DNA from: Adineta vaga
Taxonomy: Eukaryota > Rotifera
Assembly (NCBI GenBank): GCA_021613535.1
Contig: CP075495.1
Span: 15,128,001 to 15,192,000 of the forward strand
Direction of reading: 5' to 3'
Length of the DNA: 64,000 nucleotides
Part shown: positions 1-13,770 of the stretch, piece by piece
Layout of the letters: every line of letters begins with the position of its first letter
Numbering within the stretch: position 1 is the first letter of the stretch
Position numbers and translations under genes: made by a program
Notes under the pieces: model-generated
Seen by the model: only the letters and a program-made list of their open reading frames with translations
Database searches by the model: none
Told to the model about the DNA's origin: nothing

Positions 1-3000
1 TAATTATCGTATTCAAGATTTAATCGATTTAAATATTCTTCGAATTGAAAATTTCGATGTCTTTTTACAAATACATAAACATGCAATGCGAGAACAGAAA
101 TTAAAAGAAAAATTAGCACAAATGCAAACATGGATCAATGAACTTTATTATCGAATGATTAAATATGGATCTGCACATAAAACTACTACAAGTAAAATCG
201 ATTTCCTGGAATGATTAATATTAAATTTTTGATTTTAGTTCAAAATCGATTAACATCATCTTATCGTCAAAGATTAAGTCGATATCGTGAATTACGTGCT
301 CGACAATCAGCAAGTCAAGAAAATCCATCAAAGACCATTTCCGCTACGGAAACATCAATTGGACTCAATGAAGAATCCTATTTAATGATTAATTCTCAAG
401 AAATTTTTCGTTTAATTGAAGATCGTTTATTATTATTACATACAAATGAACCATTTCATATTGATATTGATAATTGTCGAGAACAATTTCAACGATATTA
501 TACTTTCTTTGATGAGATTAAAATTTTAACACAATTATGGTATGAAACACAAAATAAATGGATATTTATTCGAAATGCTTTAGCGAATTTAATGGAAATC
601 AATGATGATCGAATAGTTTTAAAAGAACTTTATCAAAAATTTATCGTTGTTGATCAAGCTTTTCGAGTAAGAAATATACAAATTCCTATTAAATGAAATT
701 AATAAATTTCTTGTTTTCAACAGAGTTTTCAAAAAACAGCTTTTCAAAATCCATCAATTGCTGGTTTAATTAAAGGTGAAACAAATCAAAAACTATTTAA
801 AACCTGGCTCAATACTTTCGTAAGTAAAAATTCAATGTCTATCAATCAAATTCATCTTTAGTTTTAGAATGAATTAACTGTTGAACTTGAATTTTATTTG
901 AATGAACAATATCGATCGAATTTCGGTCGATTTTATTTCTTATCAACAGATGAATTAATTGATTTAATATCTTTTGGTCTTGATCCAAGATACTACATAC
1001 CATATGTCAGACAATTATTCAAAGGTATTCATAATATTCAATTTCAATTACCTGATCAATCAATTGGTGCATCAACAAATCAACAGGTCAATTCCGCTGC
1101 AATTGATATCTATGGTAAAATATTCAATACGGAATTCATATTAATCAAAACATTCTTTTTCTTTGTCTTGTAGCTTATCGTTTACAAGGTGCATCAATTT
1201 CAAATCGATATCATGAAGAATTGCCGTTAATATCGAAATTAAAATTAAGTTTACCAACAGTTGATTCATCTGGATTGAATACTCATCTAATTAGTAGTCA
1301 AAGTTTAACACAATGGTTTCAATCATTAGAAAATTTAATGAAATATTCATTAGCAAAATTAGTTTTTGAATTATTCGATGAAAAGATTAACGAACAATTA
1401 AATCAAATTCTTTTCAAACAAACAGCAAAAATATCCAATGAGAAATCGTATCCATTACAAGTACAATTACTTGTTGAACATATCTTCTTTTGTTTAAACA
1501 TTCAAAAACATCTTGAAAATCAATCGATTTCTTCCATTAGAAAAATCAAGTTTGTTCGTATTCTTTCTCGATCAAAACTAATTATTCATTTAGATCTGAA
1601 ATCGATAATACATTGATGAAAAACTCGAATAACCAACACGATTGTTTAATTATTCAACGATTATATTTTCGAGATATTTTAACAAGTAAAGAATATAACA
1701 AGATCAAATTTTATCGTATTTTTTTGTTAATTTTTCGATAGAATTTATTGAAAATGAAACAAATTTAACATTGAATAGTTATGAATGGTTGTCATTTATT
1801 AAATATGAAATTGATCCAAATGTTCGAACAGATAAAAAAATTCATTTTGTTCAATTCTCAAATCGTATTCATTATAATTTTGAATATATCGGTATGATGA
1901 GTTTTTCTTTATATGAAATTTAAATTTTATCTTTTATGTAGAACCATCATCAACCTTTATTATTTCACCATTAATGGAACGAACATTATTTCAATTAACT
2001 CAAGCGATTTCTTCATATCGTATTGGTGTTCTTCATGCTAAACCACAATATGGTCGATCAACGATTATTGAAACTTTAGCACAGGTAAGTTTTATTTCAT
2101 TCGTGGAAAGCTGAACTGAACGTAAATATTTAGTTATGTGGAACCAATCTGATTAGTGTATCATGTACTTCAACAACAGAAATTGAACAAATGAGAAACG
2201 TTAATCAAGGTTTAATTACATCAAATAGTTGGTGTCTATTGAAAGATATGCAACAACTCTCAAGCGGTATATAAATATGAAGATGAATTTTTGAATAATT
2301 CAATCAATTGTATTTTTAGATTGTTTATCAACTTTGGCAGTTACTATGCGTCAAATTCGTGTTCAGTTAGAAGAATATCAAATTCTATTTAAAAATTCGA
2401 CATCATCTCTAAAACGAATTAAATCTCAATCTGATTTATCTTCTCTATTACATTCTCAACATGTATGTATCGGAAAAGAATTTTATCTTTAACCTAAATT
2501 GAATTGAATCGTAGAAGAAAGCTCGTTCAAATGAATATCCAATGGGAAAGAAAATTGCAAATGAATATAATTTTATCATTTCGAATAATCAAGAAATTCT
2601 TCGATATCCATTAACATTTGGATTATTTGCAACATTCGATGATTTCTATCAACCATTATCATCAACTATCAAAGTAAATCATATTCTCTTAATCTTTTGA
2701 AATCAAATTCTTTTCATAGTTTGAATGTCGAACAATATCTATTTCACGTCCAGATTTAAAAATCATTACTGAATCATTATTATATCTCCATCGATTATAT
2801 ACTTTAAATGAACAAACCAATTGTCAAACAATTGCACAAAATCTTGTAGATTTTATTGAATCTTTACGGCTAATTGTAAGTTAAGAGAATGAAAATTTAT
2901 CTAAATAGAATTGATTTATTTTATAGTATGATGAAATGAAATCATTTCCTTCTCCTTACGTTCTTCTTCGATCCATCATTGAACAATCAATTCATATGAA

Positions 3001-6000
3001 TATGAAAGAAGCAATTGTTACTGTTTTGAAACAAAATCGTCTATATGATTCGCAAATTTCTGAATTACTCGAACAATTTTTTCACGAAGATCAAACTCGA
3101 TCGAATGCGAAACAAGATGAACTTTGTTTTGTTGATATTTTAAAACAAGAAGCATATGATGATAAAATTACATTTGATAATGATGAAGAATTATTTCAAA
3201 ATGTAAGTTTCCTTTTGAGAAAATCAAACAAAATATCATTTTTTCTTTAGGCTTCTCGTTTAATGAATGCAATTCAACGATTTAATATGATATTTCTAAC
3301 TGGACAAAGTGGTTCTGGAAAATCAAGTTTAATTCGTTTAGTTGAACGAACAATTAACAAACAAATGAACTCAACAAATGTAAGTAGACTAAAAGATTTT
3401 GTTTAATTTATATGAAGATTTTATTTTTCATTAGGATGATTCGAATGAAGAGAAAAAACAAAAATCAATTATAACAAATACAATATTTCCAAATTCATAC
3501 GATGAAGATCACGTAAGACTATGCAAAAACTACAATTTCTCATAAACATCTTTATTTTTTCATAGTTTTATCAAATAAAGAATAGTTTTATTGAACAATG
3601 GAAAGAACAACAAACAATCAAATCGGCAAATGACATGGTACGATGATTTTCGAGTCAAGTACAGATATTAAAATGATTTTCTTTTAGGATTCGGAACAAT
3701 ATTGGATTATTTTTGATATTGATTCTCATTCAAATTGGTTAATACCTGAAAAAATTCAATATCTTTACAACGAACTTCAATCCGTTATAATTCGTCAAAA
3801 TGGTATTTTGAAACTGATAATCGAATGTGATCATCTTCCGATTGATATTTCTCATCATGATTCCATCTATAGTCAAATTTTCGTATTATATCTTGAAAAA
3901 TTTCAATCTCGAATAAAATTAATTCATTCAGCAATCATAAATCTTGAATCAAAACTTCATTTTCGTGATGGAACGTACGTATAATTTAAAAAAAAGAGAA
4001 ATTTCTCTGCAACTATTTGTATTTCTAGATTATCATCAATTAAAGAATTTGTTAATGATATTATTGAACCTTATATAAAATATCTTGAAAATGAACATAT
4101 TCATGAATCACATATTCATCATTTTACTGATTCATTTATAAAAATTCTTTGTGCATTTATCGAACAACATGTAATCGATGTTCAAAATCATCTTCAAGCA
4201 CTTAATTATGTTTTTACTTATTGTTTTCTCTGGTCTTATGTTCATCCAATTCATCCAAAGTAAATTTGTTCATAAAAATCCCTCATTTTCCATGAATTTT
4301 ATTTAGATATGAACAACAAATCAATTCTTTCGTTCGAGATCTTCTTAAATCTTATCAATTACCTTCGAATGATTGTAAATTAACTGATCTATATCCTGAT
4401 ATGTCTGCATTACCATCTGCTCGTTTTATTCCAATTCAATTCTGGTTAAAAACACATGATATTACCTATGATTGTATACCAGAATTTCAAGGCGCAATGC
4501 GTTTAATGTCAATGTTAATTACCTATAATCATCCAATTGGAATCTATAGTCATGAACAAGGTTGTGGAAAAACAACATTGATAAGAAATTTATTAACAAA
4601 TCTTTCACATGTTCGATTGATTTCAACGAGTGAACGAAAATATTTATTACGTGATGAAATATTTCAAAATACTTTACCACTTTTTACTCATGGAAAAGTT
4701 ATTCAAAGTACAAAATATATTCTTTGGTTTGAAGATGTAAAAAGTGAAAATATGGATTTAATTCGTTCATTAATTGATGAATATTCTTCAACAAAACAAC
4801 AAAGTTTGAATATTGTTTTAACAGGACAATCATTTCATTCATATCCAGTACGTTTTTCACGACATTTTGTTCCAATATTAATCCATCAACCTATTTCAAC
4901 ATTAATTTCATCGGTTTATTCAATTCCAATTAAAAATTGGTTAGAAGAATTTTCTGTCGATGCAATTAGTCATCCGCTCGAATTAGCACATGCATGTGTT
5001 ATAACATTGGAAGAAATCTTTGAATTTTTAAAAGAAAATTTTCGAAAAATTCAATGGAATTTACATCACGTTGAAGCAATTATTAATGGAATGTTACTTT
5101 TAGAAGGAAAAATGAAACAAACCGGTGGTGGTGGAAAAAATAAAGATTCGAATAAAATTTCAACAAAACTTTCAAAGAAAAAACAAGGTGAACAAATCGC
5201 CATTATTGTTCGCTTATTTTGTCATGAACTTTCACGAATTATATTCGATCGATTAACAGAAACAAAAGGTTAGTTTCTCCTTCAATTCCTCTCTCTATCA
5301 ATGGTTTATTTCTTCTATTTAGATCGTATTCTCTTTCAAGAATTTCTTTACAAGACAATTATCACGAATTTTTGTACAGAATTAGAATTTGATACATTTC
5401 CTACGGATACATCTCAAACAAATACATCAATTGTCGGAAGAAAACAAGTCAAATTCAAAGCAGGTCTTGTTGAAGAACGAACAGCTGTTGCGTCTCTAGA
5501 AGGTCCTCTTGTTACCTTCGGGAAAATCATTGGTATACCAAAACTAAAAGATCCTTCACAAATGCCTGAAGCTGAAGGAATATTCGAAAAATTGATTCAA
5601 TCTACATATTTTTCTAAATATATTCTTTCAATTCATAATGAATTTACGAATACCAAAGATCCATATAAAGGTCAATATCAAGAATCAAATGACACTCAAA
5701 TGAGCACGGCACTTCGTTCATGTCAATCTCAAATGGGTAAAATAACACATATGGACTTAACATTTCTTCCTCGTACAATGCGATCTATTACAAATCTTGT
5801 TCGAGTTTTTTCTCTTTCACAAAATGGACATGCTCTACTTCGAGGCAATCAAAACGGTTTAGGTCGTCAAGATCTTGTTCAATTTGCTGCTTTTATTGCT
5901 GAACAACAATTTTATGATGCACATAGTTATATTCCAATGATGAATGAAAATGAATCAGTCAAACAATGTCTTCGTGCAAATTGTCTTTTAGCTGGATTAA

Positions 6001-9000
6001 AACAGAAGAATATTGTTATACTTATACGAGAGAATCTTCTCTCCAAACAAATGATGGAAGAATTATATTTATTTACATGTGAAGGATATTATCCCGGACT
6101 TTATTCGAATGAAGAACTTATTCGAATTGCAGCAGCATTATCACCCGGTTCACCAAATAATCGTCGAACAACAAAAACAAATTCGGTATTAAAAACATTC
6201 TATGCAAGAATTCAACGAAGACTTCATTTAGTTATCTTGGAAAATGATCAACGTTTGTTGATTTTTATCATTTTGTTTACATGATTTCATTCGAAATTGT
6301 TTTCTAGATCTTCAACATTCTGGTTTATTATCTTCATGTTATGTTGAAGAATATCAAAATTGGACAAAAGAAGAAATTATATCAATTGCAAAATATTGGA
6401 TGGCAAAAAAACTTGTAAGATTCAAGATAAAGAATAGAAAGTATAGATGATTTCCTTGATGTTTTAGAATATAATCAATACAATTGATTCAACATCATCA
6501 TTTGATTTAGCTTGTCAAGCTTTAGCAGATATACATTTATCTCTCGATCATTTTCGATTATTTACTTTGAAAAATATTCGAAAATCAATTGAAATATTCT
6601 TAAAATTCTATCAAATAATTCAACAAAAAGAAGCTGTAAGATTGAATAACTTTTCTTCTGAATGAAAATTTATCTTTATTACTTTATAAAGTATCGTTTA
6701 TCTCGTTGTCAATCAATGCTTCAACGTACAAATAAATCGAAACATTTGATCGACATGAATGAACAATTATGTGTTGAACTTCAAAATGAAATTGATCATT
6801 TACAAGGAAAATTAGCTGAATTAGATCATGAACTGCAACTTAAGAAGAAAAATTTTTCTTTAGTAAGTTTTGTTTGATTTGGTTTGAAGAAGAAAAGAAT
6901 TTCTTTGAATAATAGGCAGTAGAAGATTGTCGTGAAGAAGAGAAATTAATCAATGAAATGAAAATTGCATTAGATCGTTTGAAAAAAGATGTTGAAGCAG
7001 CTGTTGAAAATGCTAATCCTCAATATGAAAATGCTTTAAATGCATTAAGATTATTAAATAAAGCAGATTATGATGAAATTCGAACATTTCGACAACCACC
7101 TCAACCCGTTATTGCTGTCATGAATACAATTTGTATTATGTTCGATCGAAAACCTGAGTATGTCATTCATAAGATCTCTTTTTTTATATTAAAAGAAATA
7201 TTTTAGATGGTTGGAAGCAAAAATTTTAACAACAAAAGACGATTTCTTTGATGATTTAGTCTTTTATGATAAAGATAATGTTTCCGATGAAGTCTTCGAT
7301 ATGTTAACAAAGATTGTTAGTTTTGATACATTTACTCCAACATATATTGCTGCTGCATCAAAAGCAGCATCAAGTCTTTGTGCATGGATTTTAGCTGTTT
7401 ATGAATATGCAAAAGTTGCACGAGCACAGAAATCTTTACGAGAACAAGTAAAAGCTTATGAAAAACTCTACAATAAAGTATGTATAGATTCGTTCTATGA
7501 CTTTGAAAATGATGTGTTTGTTTTAGCGTCAAAAAATTCTTGGTGAAAAACGTCTTTATGCTGAAAAATTAAAAGAAGAATTAGCTGATTTTATTTCGAA
7601 ACGTCGTGAACAATTTGCTGAATTACAATCGAAAGTAAAACGTTTAAATCATCTTCGATCTGTTATTGAACAAACACGAGCAATGTTAAAATTAATTGAT
7701 AATGATATTCATCATTGGCAAGAAGAAGTTAAACAAGCTAAACTTAATCAACAAACAGCAATTACAGATACACTTCAAATATCACTTTATTTTACTTATT
7801 TATCACAATTTAATATTGATCAACGTCAACAATTCTTATTACAATGGCAAAAAGATATTTTACAAACTTTATTACCAATTCGTACAGATTTTAATCTTCT
7901 TCATATGATTATGAATGAAAAAGGTAGAAGAAATATTTCAATTTGATTTGTTTTAGAATTCTTTCTTCATTTTTAGAATTAAATGAGTATTTATTAAAAT
8001 ATGATTCAACATCAATCAATGATCAAAATTCCATATTAAATGCAGTTATTTTAGCTAATCAATTAAATACGACATTTGTTTTATTTGTAAATAATCCTGA
8101 AACTGATATTTTACCATGGCATGATTTGTTACTTGATTTCAATGGAGAAAAAGCTAATTATGGTTCGATAACAACAAAAAACGATCTTGTGAAATTTAAA
8201 TATTTTCTTTTGTTTAGAAATTCAATTATATTTAGAATATAAACAAAATAGAATAAGTTTATCATCAGGAACAAGTAGTCGAATAACAACAACTCAAGAT
8301 CAATCACAAACTTATCAACGTATTAGTTCAAGTAAAACAAATGTCACTGATGTCACTGAGAAATCATCAGTTTGGGAATCATCAAGTGTTGCTTCAAGAC
8401 CAGGAACAGGAACACGTTTATCAAAACCAGTTGGAAAAGTTTCATTAAATGATTTCGAACAAAAGAAATATTCAATAAACATACCAGAATTTTCTCTTGA
8501 AGAATATGAAAGACCAATAAATAATATTATTCATCTATCTGGAAAACAATCGGATGATTTTGATAAAGATTTATTAACTGCAATGTTCTTTGGTAATATT
8601 GTGATTGTAGATGAATGTGATTTATTAAATTTAAATCCATTTATTTATCGATTTTTACATTGGTCTTCTCGACATGATCAATATTCTTCAACATTTCCTA
8701 ATCTTTATCGTTTTGATGATCAAGAAATCTTTATTAATTCATCATTTCGTTTAATTCTTAATTATCATCAAATCGATCGTCTTCGTATGTTTTTTGAACA
8801 TCGTAAATTTATCCAATTCATTTCTTTGAATTTTAGAATGGAGAAATCTTTTGTTAAACAATCGCTCGATTAATATGAGTTTAAGTTTAAATAAATTAGA
8901 GAATGATTTTTGGCTTCGTCTTATCGAATATCGTTGTCAAAAAGATTTTATTAAACAAATACGTATGAATCATCAAAGACAATTAATGTGTCTTAATGAA

Positions 9001-11645
9001 CAATACAAACGTCGTGTATGATTCTTTCAAATTCAACTTTTTCAAATCAGAAACATTTTCTTTCTCCTTCTAGGAAAACTTGATCGATCTTCTTGAAACG
9101 AAAGAAAATCTTACCATCGATTCGAATGAATTATTAGGAGAATTGAAAAAATCGAATGAAAATCGTATTTATATTGAAACAGAATTGAATGAATATCGAG
9201 TTCAATGTGAAGTTCTTTGTAAGAGAACAGGAAGTCATGCATATAAAGATATTTCCCGACAATTAACACAATTTTATATATTATTACGAGATGGTGTTGA
9301 TCAATTAAAGCTTCCAATTAAATGGTTTTTACAAATATTAACAATGAACTTATCACGACGAGTTGAAATAACAAAAAATACAGATTTATCAAACTATAAT
9401 TCTGATATGATTAATAAAGTTCAAGCAAGAGAAACGTATCTTCGTTGTTTTGAATCAATTTATTCTTATCTTTCATCAAGCATGTCCAATGAACATTTAG
9501 AATATTTATTAATTCTATTTTCATTTATAACACAAACTAAAATTGAAGATATTCAATTATTTCAAATGATATTGACAAAATTAGATTCGAGAAATCAACA
9601 AGTCATTCCGGAATTTCTTGATGATGAAAAACGACCATCATTTATTGATAGACATTCATGGTTACTTTGTCTTTCGGATGAGATCAATAGAAAATATCCA
9701 AATTTGTCTGAACATTTGATAAATCATCAATATGAATGGAAAGAATATTTATTTTCAACAACAAAACTTGATTTTATGAATAAATCTCCATTTGAAGACA
9801 CAGCAACAATTAGTATTATCGATCGATTTCTTCTTTCAATTATCTTATTACCAAACAAAATTCCTGATTTAATTCATACATTTCTAATCTATCATTATGG
9901 TAGTTTACTTCATGATAAATCTATTTCATCTATTAATGATGTATATCAATTAACAAACACAAATCTTCTTCAACCAAAAAATAATGCTATTCTTGTTTGG
10001 ACAAATTCATCAGCATTTGTTGATCCTATCGAAGAAATTCGTACATTAGCAAATGAAATGAATCAATCGATTCGACTTGTTTCATCAATTGATAAAAAAC
10101 GTTTAGAACGATTTCTTCGAAATGAAAGAGATTCATGGTTAATTATTACAGAAATTCATCTTTTCGATGATCATCTACAACAAATTCAAGTAAATATTTA
10201 TTGAAACACTTCAATTTGATCTGATTTACTAATTTTAGAATTATCTTTTATCACGAACGAATCAAATGATTTGGCTTCTTTGTGATCCTTCCTATGAAAG
10301 TCAAATACCACGTAAATAATTTAATCGATTCAATTCGTATGAAAGACTATTGTTGATATGTATTTTAGATTGGTTAACACAACGATGTTTACAAGTCTAT
10401 CTAAGTGATTCAACTCCATCTGCTCTTCAACTTCGTTTACAACAAAAACTTTTATTGAATGAAACATATCGTAAATTTAACAAACAAATCGACCAAACTC
10501 TTGATATTTATACTTATTTCATTTCGAAAAGAGTTTTTGCCAAGAATTGGACAAGGTAATCCTTTTTCTTTCGAAAATATTCTCAAGAATTAATTTTTTT
10601 TGCATTAGTTTAACTGAAAATAATCTATATATGGATTTGAATCATTATCTCAACATCAAATCATCAACTACGTTGGATTATACAAATTATATTCAAACTG
10701 ACGATGAACAAATACTAATCGATTATCTTAAACAAGTAAATAATCTTTTCATTTTCAAGCGTATTATTATTCGTTTAAACTGAATTTTATAGAGTACAAA
10801 TCCATGTTCAGTGATTCGACAGATTCCTGATTCAATTCGATTACCAACTACTCAATTTTTCTTCACATTTGACCGTTTATTTGATAGCATACTCTTATCA
10901 AAAGAAAGCATTGATCCGACGAAAGAAAACGAGATGATTCTCGTTGAATCGATTGTTCGTTATTATTTGGATTGTCTTCGTTCAACTGACTCTCAACAAT
11001 CTTTGCGTTCTATATGTTCATCGTCGATAGATTTGTTTGTTTTAAATGAATGTGCTTTACTGAGAGAATTATCTAATGATTTATGTGATCGAATAAATCA
11101 TCTTTTGGAAATTTTTACTCGAGTGGAAACTGCTTCATTAGAAACGAAGTTATTCATTCGTTCAATTTTATACGGTTCAACAATGGCTGATCTCGTTGCA
11201 AATTATCACTTAGCTTCGGAACATATTTGTAAAACAGATTCTGAGAATATTAATTTGAAATTTATTCGACGACGAAAACAATTTCTTCAACTGATGCGCC
11301 TTGAACAAGGGCGTCAACAACATGTTAATCTTGTCTTTCATGTAAGTTAATTCTGATTAGAAAAATCAAATCTCTCATTTTATTTTTCATTAGATCAAAT
11401 GTGATAATAAATCTACAAAATCAAATGTTTTGACTATATTAGGTGTTCATTCATTGACGAATAGTAGTAGTAAATGCATAAATATCTGTTTGGATAATGG
11501 TTCCTCAGACGAATCTACTATTCTATCAAATATTAAATTGAATACGAATGATAAAAACATTCCATGTTACCTTCCAGTGATAAATAATGATAAAACTAAT
11601 ACCTCCGAGCTTGTTTTATTATCGATTGATCGACCTCATCTTTAA
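1..11645 (+). CDS. Dynein heavy chain, divergent (5' partial, multi-exon)
   Basis: Motor subunit of a dynein-type ATPase; the gene begins before the window. Roughly thirty exons with short GT-AG introns join in frame (for example exons end at 191, 666, 819 and 1114 and restart at 239, 724, 868 and 1174). AAA1 lies near 1.95-2.4 kb, AAA2 with a good P-loop (GQSGSGKSS) at about 3,302, AAA3 with GCGKTT at about 4,560, AAA4 near 5.8 kb, the stalk at about 6.7-7.9 kb (PPQPV before, SSLCAW after the microtubule-binding tip), AAA5 at about 8.6 kb, AAA6 and the C-terminal domain to the stop at 11,645. AAA1 reads AKPQYGRST and AAA4 NQNGLGRQD, both with Arg for the P-loop Lys; the AAA1 Walker B is also lost (LLKDMQQL). 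The family call is secure. The subtype is open; a DNHD1-like divergent dynein is possible. Confidence 0.9.
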
Positions 11646-11833
11646 CAAGAATATGAAAAAAATTTCTTTTTTAATGCCTTTATATATTTTCTTGTAACGT
11701 TCTTTTTGCCGGTTTTCTTAACAAAGTGTGAATAAATGAATAAAGAGGTTATCAATGAACGATACTATTTTTTCAACTTTCAATATAACGAAATATTATT
11801 TGAAATTGACGCTGATCGATATACAAGAAATAT

Positions 11834-12056
11834 TCCAATTCTAATGTGGTTAAATACACATGATATTACATATAATTCTATACGATAATTTCAAGGTTCT
11901 ATGCGTATAAGTCTAATGTTAATCTTAATCACTTCTAATTATTCAATTGTAATCTATAGTTCTGAACAAGAACAAGATTTTGATAAAACAATATTGATGA
12001 ACACTTTATTAGCGTATATTTTCCATTATCGAATGATTTCAACTGGTGAACGAAAA
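11834..12056 (+). pseudogene. Broken duplicate of the dynein AAA3 exon
   Basis: This stretch matches the AAA3 segment of the upstream dynein gene (about 4,425-4,640) nearly base for base in parts, including TGGTTAAAxACACATGATAT and the GTGAACGAAAAT end. It carries an in-frame stop (ATACGATAA) and the P-loop is destroyed (GCGKT replaced by QDFDKT). It lies just after the dynein stop codon, so it is a dead tandem partial duplication and not an exon of the gene. Confidence 0.8.
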
Positions 12057-12420
12057 TGTGAGTCTATGAAATCAAAAAAAATCCTGAAAGCCCGGGAAAT
12101 ACGAAATCTACCGTTTCCCCCCTTGCAAAAGATTGACTGTGACAGGTGTTCGTGCATCAATAAAAATCAATTGAAAATGTCCATACTGTCTTTTTTTTGA
12201 CGACTGTATCGCAATTCGATTGCAATAGAAAACATGGGTGTTGTCATTGGTGATTTCTTTTTAATTTCATCAATAGAGACAACATTTTCTATAATATTCT
12301 TTTTAATTGATTATAAAGATGAGATACTTTTGAGAAAGTATTATACCTTGGATTTAAGTGGTGAATAAGATAAACTTCTGGATTTCATTGCTCTAAAATC
12401 TATAATAAACAATGATAAAA

Positions 12421-12640
12421 CTACTGAAAACTGTTCTGATCAATTGAAGAGATAGCAAGAACTCTTTCTCCTGAATTTTCCGGTTTATTTATCTGACCAG
12501 AATCGAAAGCTATATAGTCATTAATAATTTGTTCACGAAGTTTGTCATCGTGTGGTTTCATATATTCGAGTTCTGATTTACGATATGTTCCGCCATTTGA
12601 AAAATTAGAAAGAAAGTACGTACTCTTTAATCCTTTATTC
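12421..12640 (-). other. Possible orphan terminal exon
   Basis: Read on the minus strand, a pyrimidine-rich acceptor ending CTGACAG is followed by 73 in-frame codons to a TAG at 12,421. The peptide is hydrophilic and coding-like (contains MKPHDDKLREQI and PENSGERVLAIS). No matching upstream exons or promoter were found in the following kilobase, so it may be the last exon of a decayed or truncated gene. Family not recognised. Confidence 0.3.
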
Positions 12641-13065
12641 TGTCAGAAAACCAGTAAAAACTAAAACTACTAGAAAATATATGAAGACACAAAATAAAAC
12701 TATTTTTACGTAATCCTTTGACTCTCAGGTACTATAAATTAGTCCAGGTGTGTTGTTTTTCGTCATTATTTGTCATAGAAAGATAGTATGGATTATTTCT
12801 ACCATTTGCATATCCATGTAATGTAAGATAGAATAATAGAGTCGTTTGAAAACTTATTATCTAGTCATATCATGCGGTAATGTTATCTATTACGTATTTT
12901 CAAACAGAAAGACGAAAAGATGTAAGAAAACATCAAATGTTTGTTCTTACTTTGATAACATATAAACACATATACATTATTTCGCAGTAAAATTTTCTTT
13001 CTTTCTGCAAGATAAAGTACAATTATTGAGTAAAATTTGTTTTATCTTTGTCATCATTTTTCGAG

Positions 13066-13073
13066 TATAAAAA
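13066..13073 (+). promoter_or_regulatory. TATA box of the repeat-protein gene
   Basis: TATAAAAA lies 75 bases before the ATG at 13,149. The same spacing is seen for the secreted-protein genes at 37-40 kb. Confidence 0.55.
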
Positions 13074-13148
13074 AGAGCGACAAGATACATCAAATATAAC
13101 ATATACAATTCTTTTTTATTACAATAGTTTCAAGAAAAATTCATAATA

Positions 13149-13475
13149 ATGTCAGCACCAACATCATCCGATCGAAACGATGAATCTGCAGGTAATCCAT
13201 TAGGTGCACCAGGTGTTGAAGCTAAACAAAAACTTGAACAACAAGCGGCATCAGATAATCCTGCACATCGATTAGGTGAAGATGGTGCAGGACAAAAGCA
13301 TTTACTCGGCCAAGACGGTGCCGGTCAACGTAAACTACTTGGACAAGACGGTGCTGGTCAACGTAAATTACTAGGACAAGATGGTGCTGGACAACAACAT
13401 CATCAACTTGGTGAAGATGGTAGTGGTCAACGTCATTTACTAGGCCAAGATGGTGCTGGACAACAAAAATCCTAA
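13149..13475 (+). CDS. Small hydrophilic Gly/Gln-rich repeat protein (hydrophilin-like)
   Basis: A 108-residue single-exon protein. Residues 1-41 are polar, with a short Lys/Gln/Glu helix-prone part (EAKQKLEQQA). Residues 42-107 are six tandem copies of an 11-residue unit, LGQDGAGQRKL and variants (one copy is 12 long). There is no Cys, Trp, Tyr or Phe and no signal peptide, so it should be disordered, soluble and intracellular. High Gly with strong hydrophilicity matches the definition of hydrophilins, which include LEA-type desiccation protectants, but no LEA group motif is recognised. A TATA box lies upstream and an AATAAA follows at 13,557. Stress protection is inference from composition. 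Confidence 0.75.
   Translation: MSAPTSSDRNDESAGNPLGAPGVEAKQKLEQQAASDNPAHRLGEDGAGQKHLLGQDGAGQRKLLGQDGAGQRKLLGQDGAGQQHHQLGEDGSGQRHLLGQDGAGQQKS
13272..13472 (+). repeat. Six in-frame 33-base coding repeats
   Basis: The units encode L-G-(Q/E)-D-G-(A/S)-G-Q-x-x-L. Synonymous differences between units (GGTGCAGGA, GGTGCCGGT, GGTGCTGGT, GGTAGTGGT) suggest selection on the protein and not very recent slippage. Confidence 0.85.
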
Positions 13476-13556
13476 CTTATCCTCAGTATCCACACAATTT
13501 CCACAATGATATGTATAGATTTCCGTTTGTTTTCATAAATTTCGTGAGTTTATTGA

Positions 13557-13562
13557 AATAAA
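13557..13562 (+). terminator. Polyadenylation signal AATAAA
   Basis: Canonical AATAAA 82 bases after the stop of the repeat-protein gene, in the short gap before a convergent minus-strand reading frame. Confidence 0.5.
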
Positions 13563-13578
13563 ATTGTTTCCTTAAAAT

Positions 13579-13770
13579 TCATCTTCGTCGAATACAGAAA
13601 CCGATCTCAGATGTATTTGTAATTTTTTCAATATTATTCAAAGTAGATCGAAATATTGAATAACAATCCGCTAAGTTCTTGTGGAGCATTATTTGAATAA
13701 TTCTGCCTGTTTCGTCATGCTTTACTTGAAAAATCGAATTCAGTTTTGGATAAACATCCAATAAGTTCAT
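13579..13770 (-). CDS. Possible small protein, unrecognised
   Basis: Sixty-three codons on the minus strand, convergent with the repeat-protein gene. Just before the ATG, on the minus strand, is a good acceptor (CTTCTTCATATTAG) whose candidate donor (CAA-GTAAAT) lies some 60 bases further 5'; an in-frame stop precedes it, so the ATG could follow a 5' UTR intron. The composition looks coding (DVYPKLNSIF, VKHDETGRIIQIML), but no family is recognised and it could be a relic. Confidence 0.35.
   Translation of the reverse strand: MNLLDVYPKLNSIFQVKHDETGRIIQIMLHKNLADCYSIFRSTLNNIEKITNTSEIGFCIRRR

Noticed and set aside
7332-7532. Minus-strand reading frame inside the dynein stalk
   Set aside because: It is the antisense of well-supported coding exons and has AT-biased composition.
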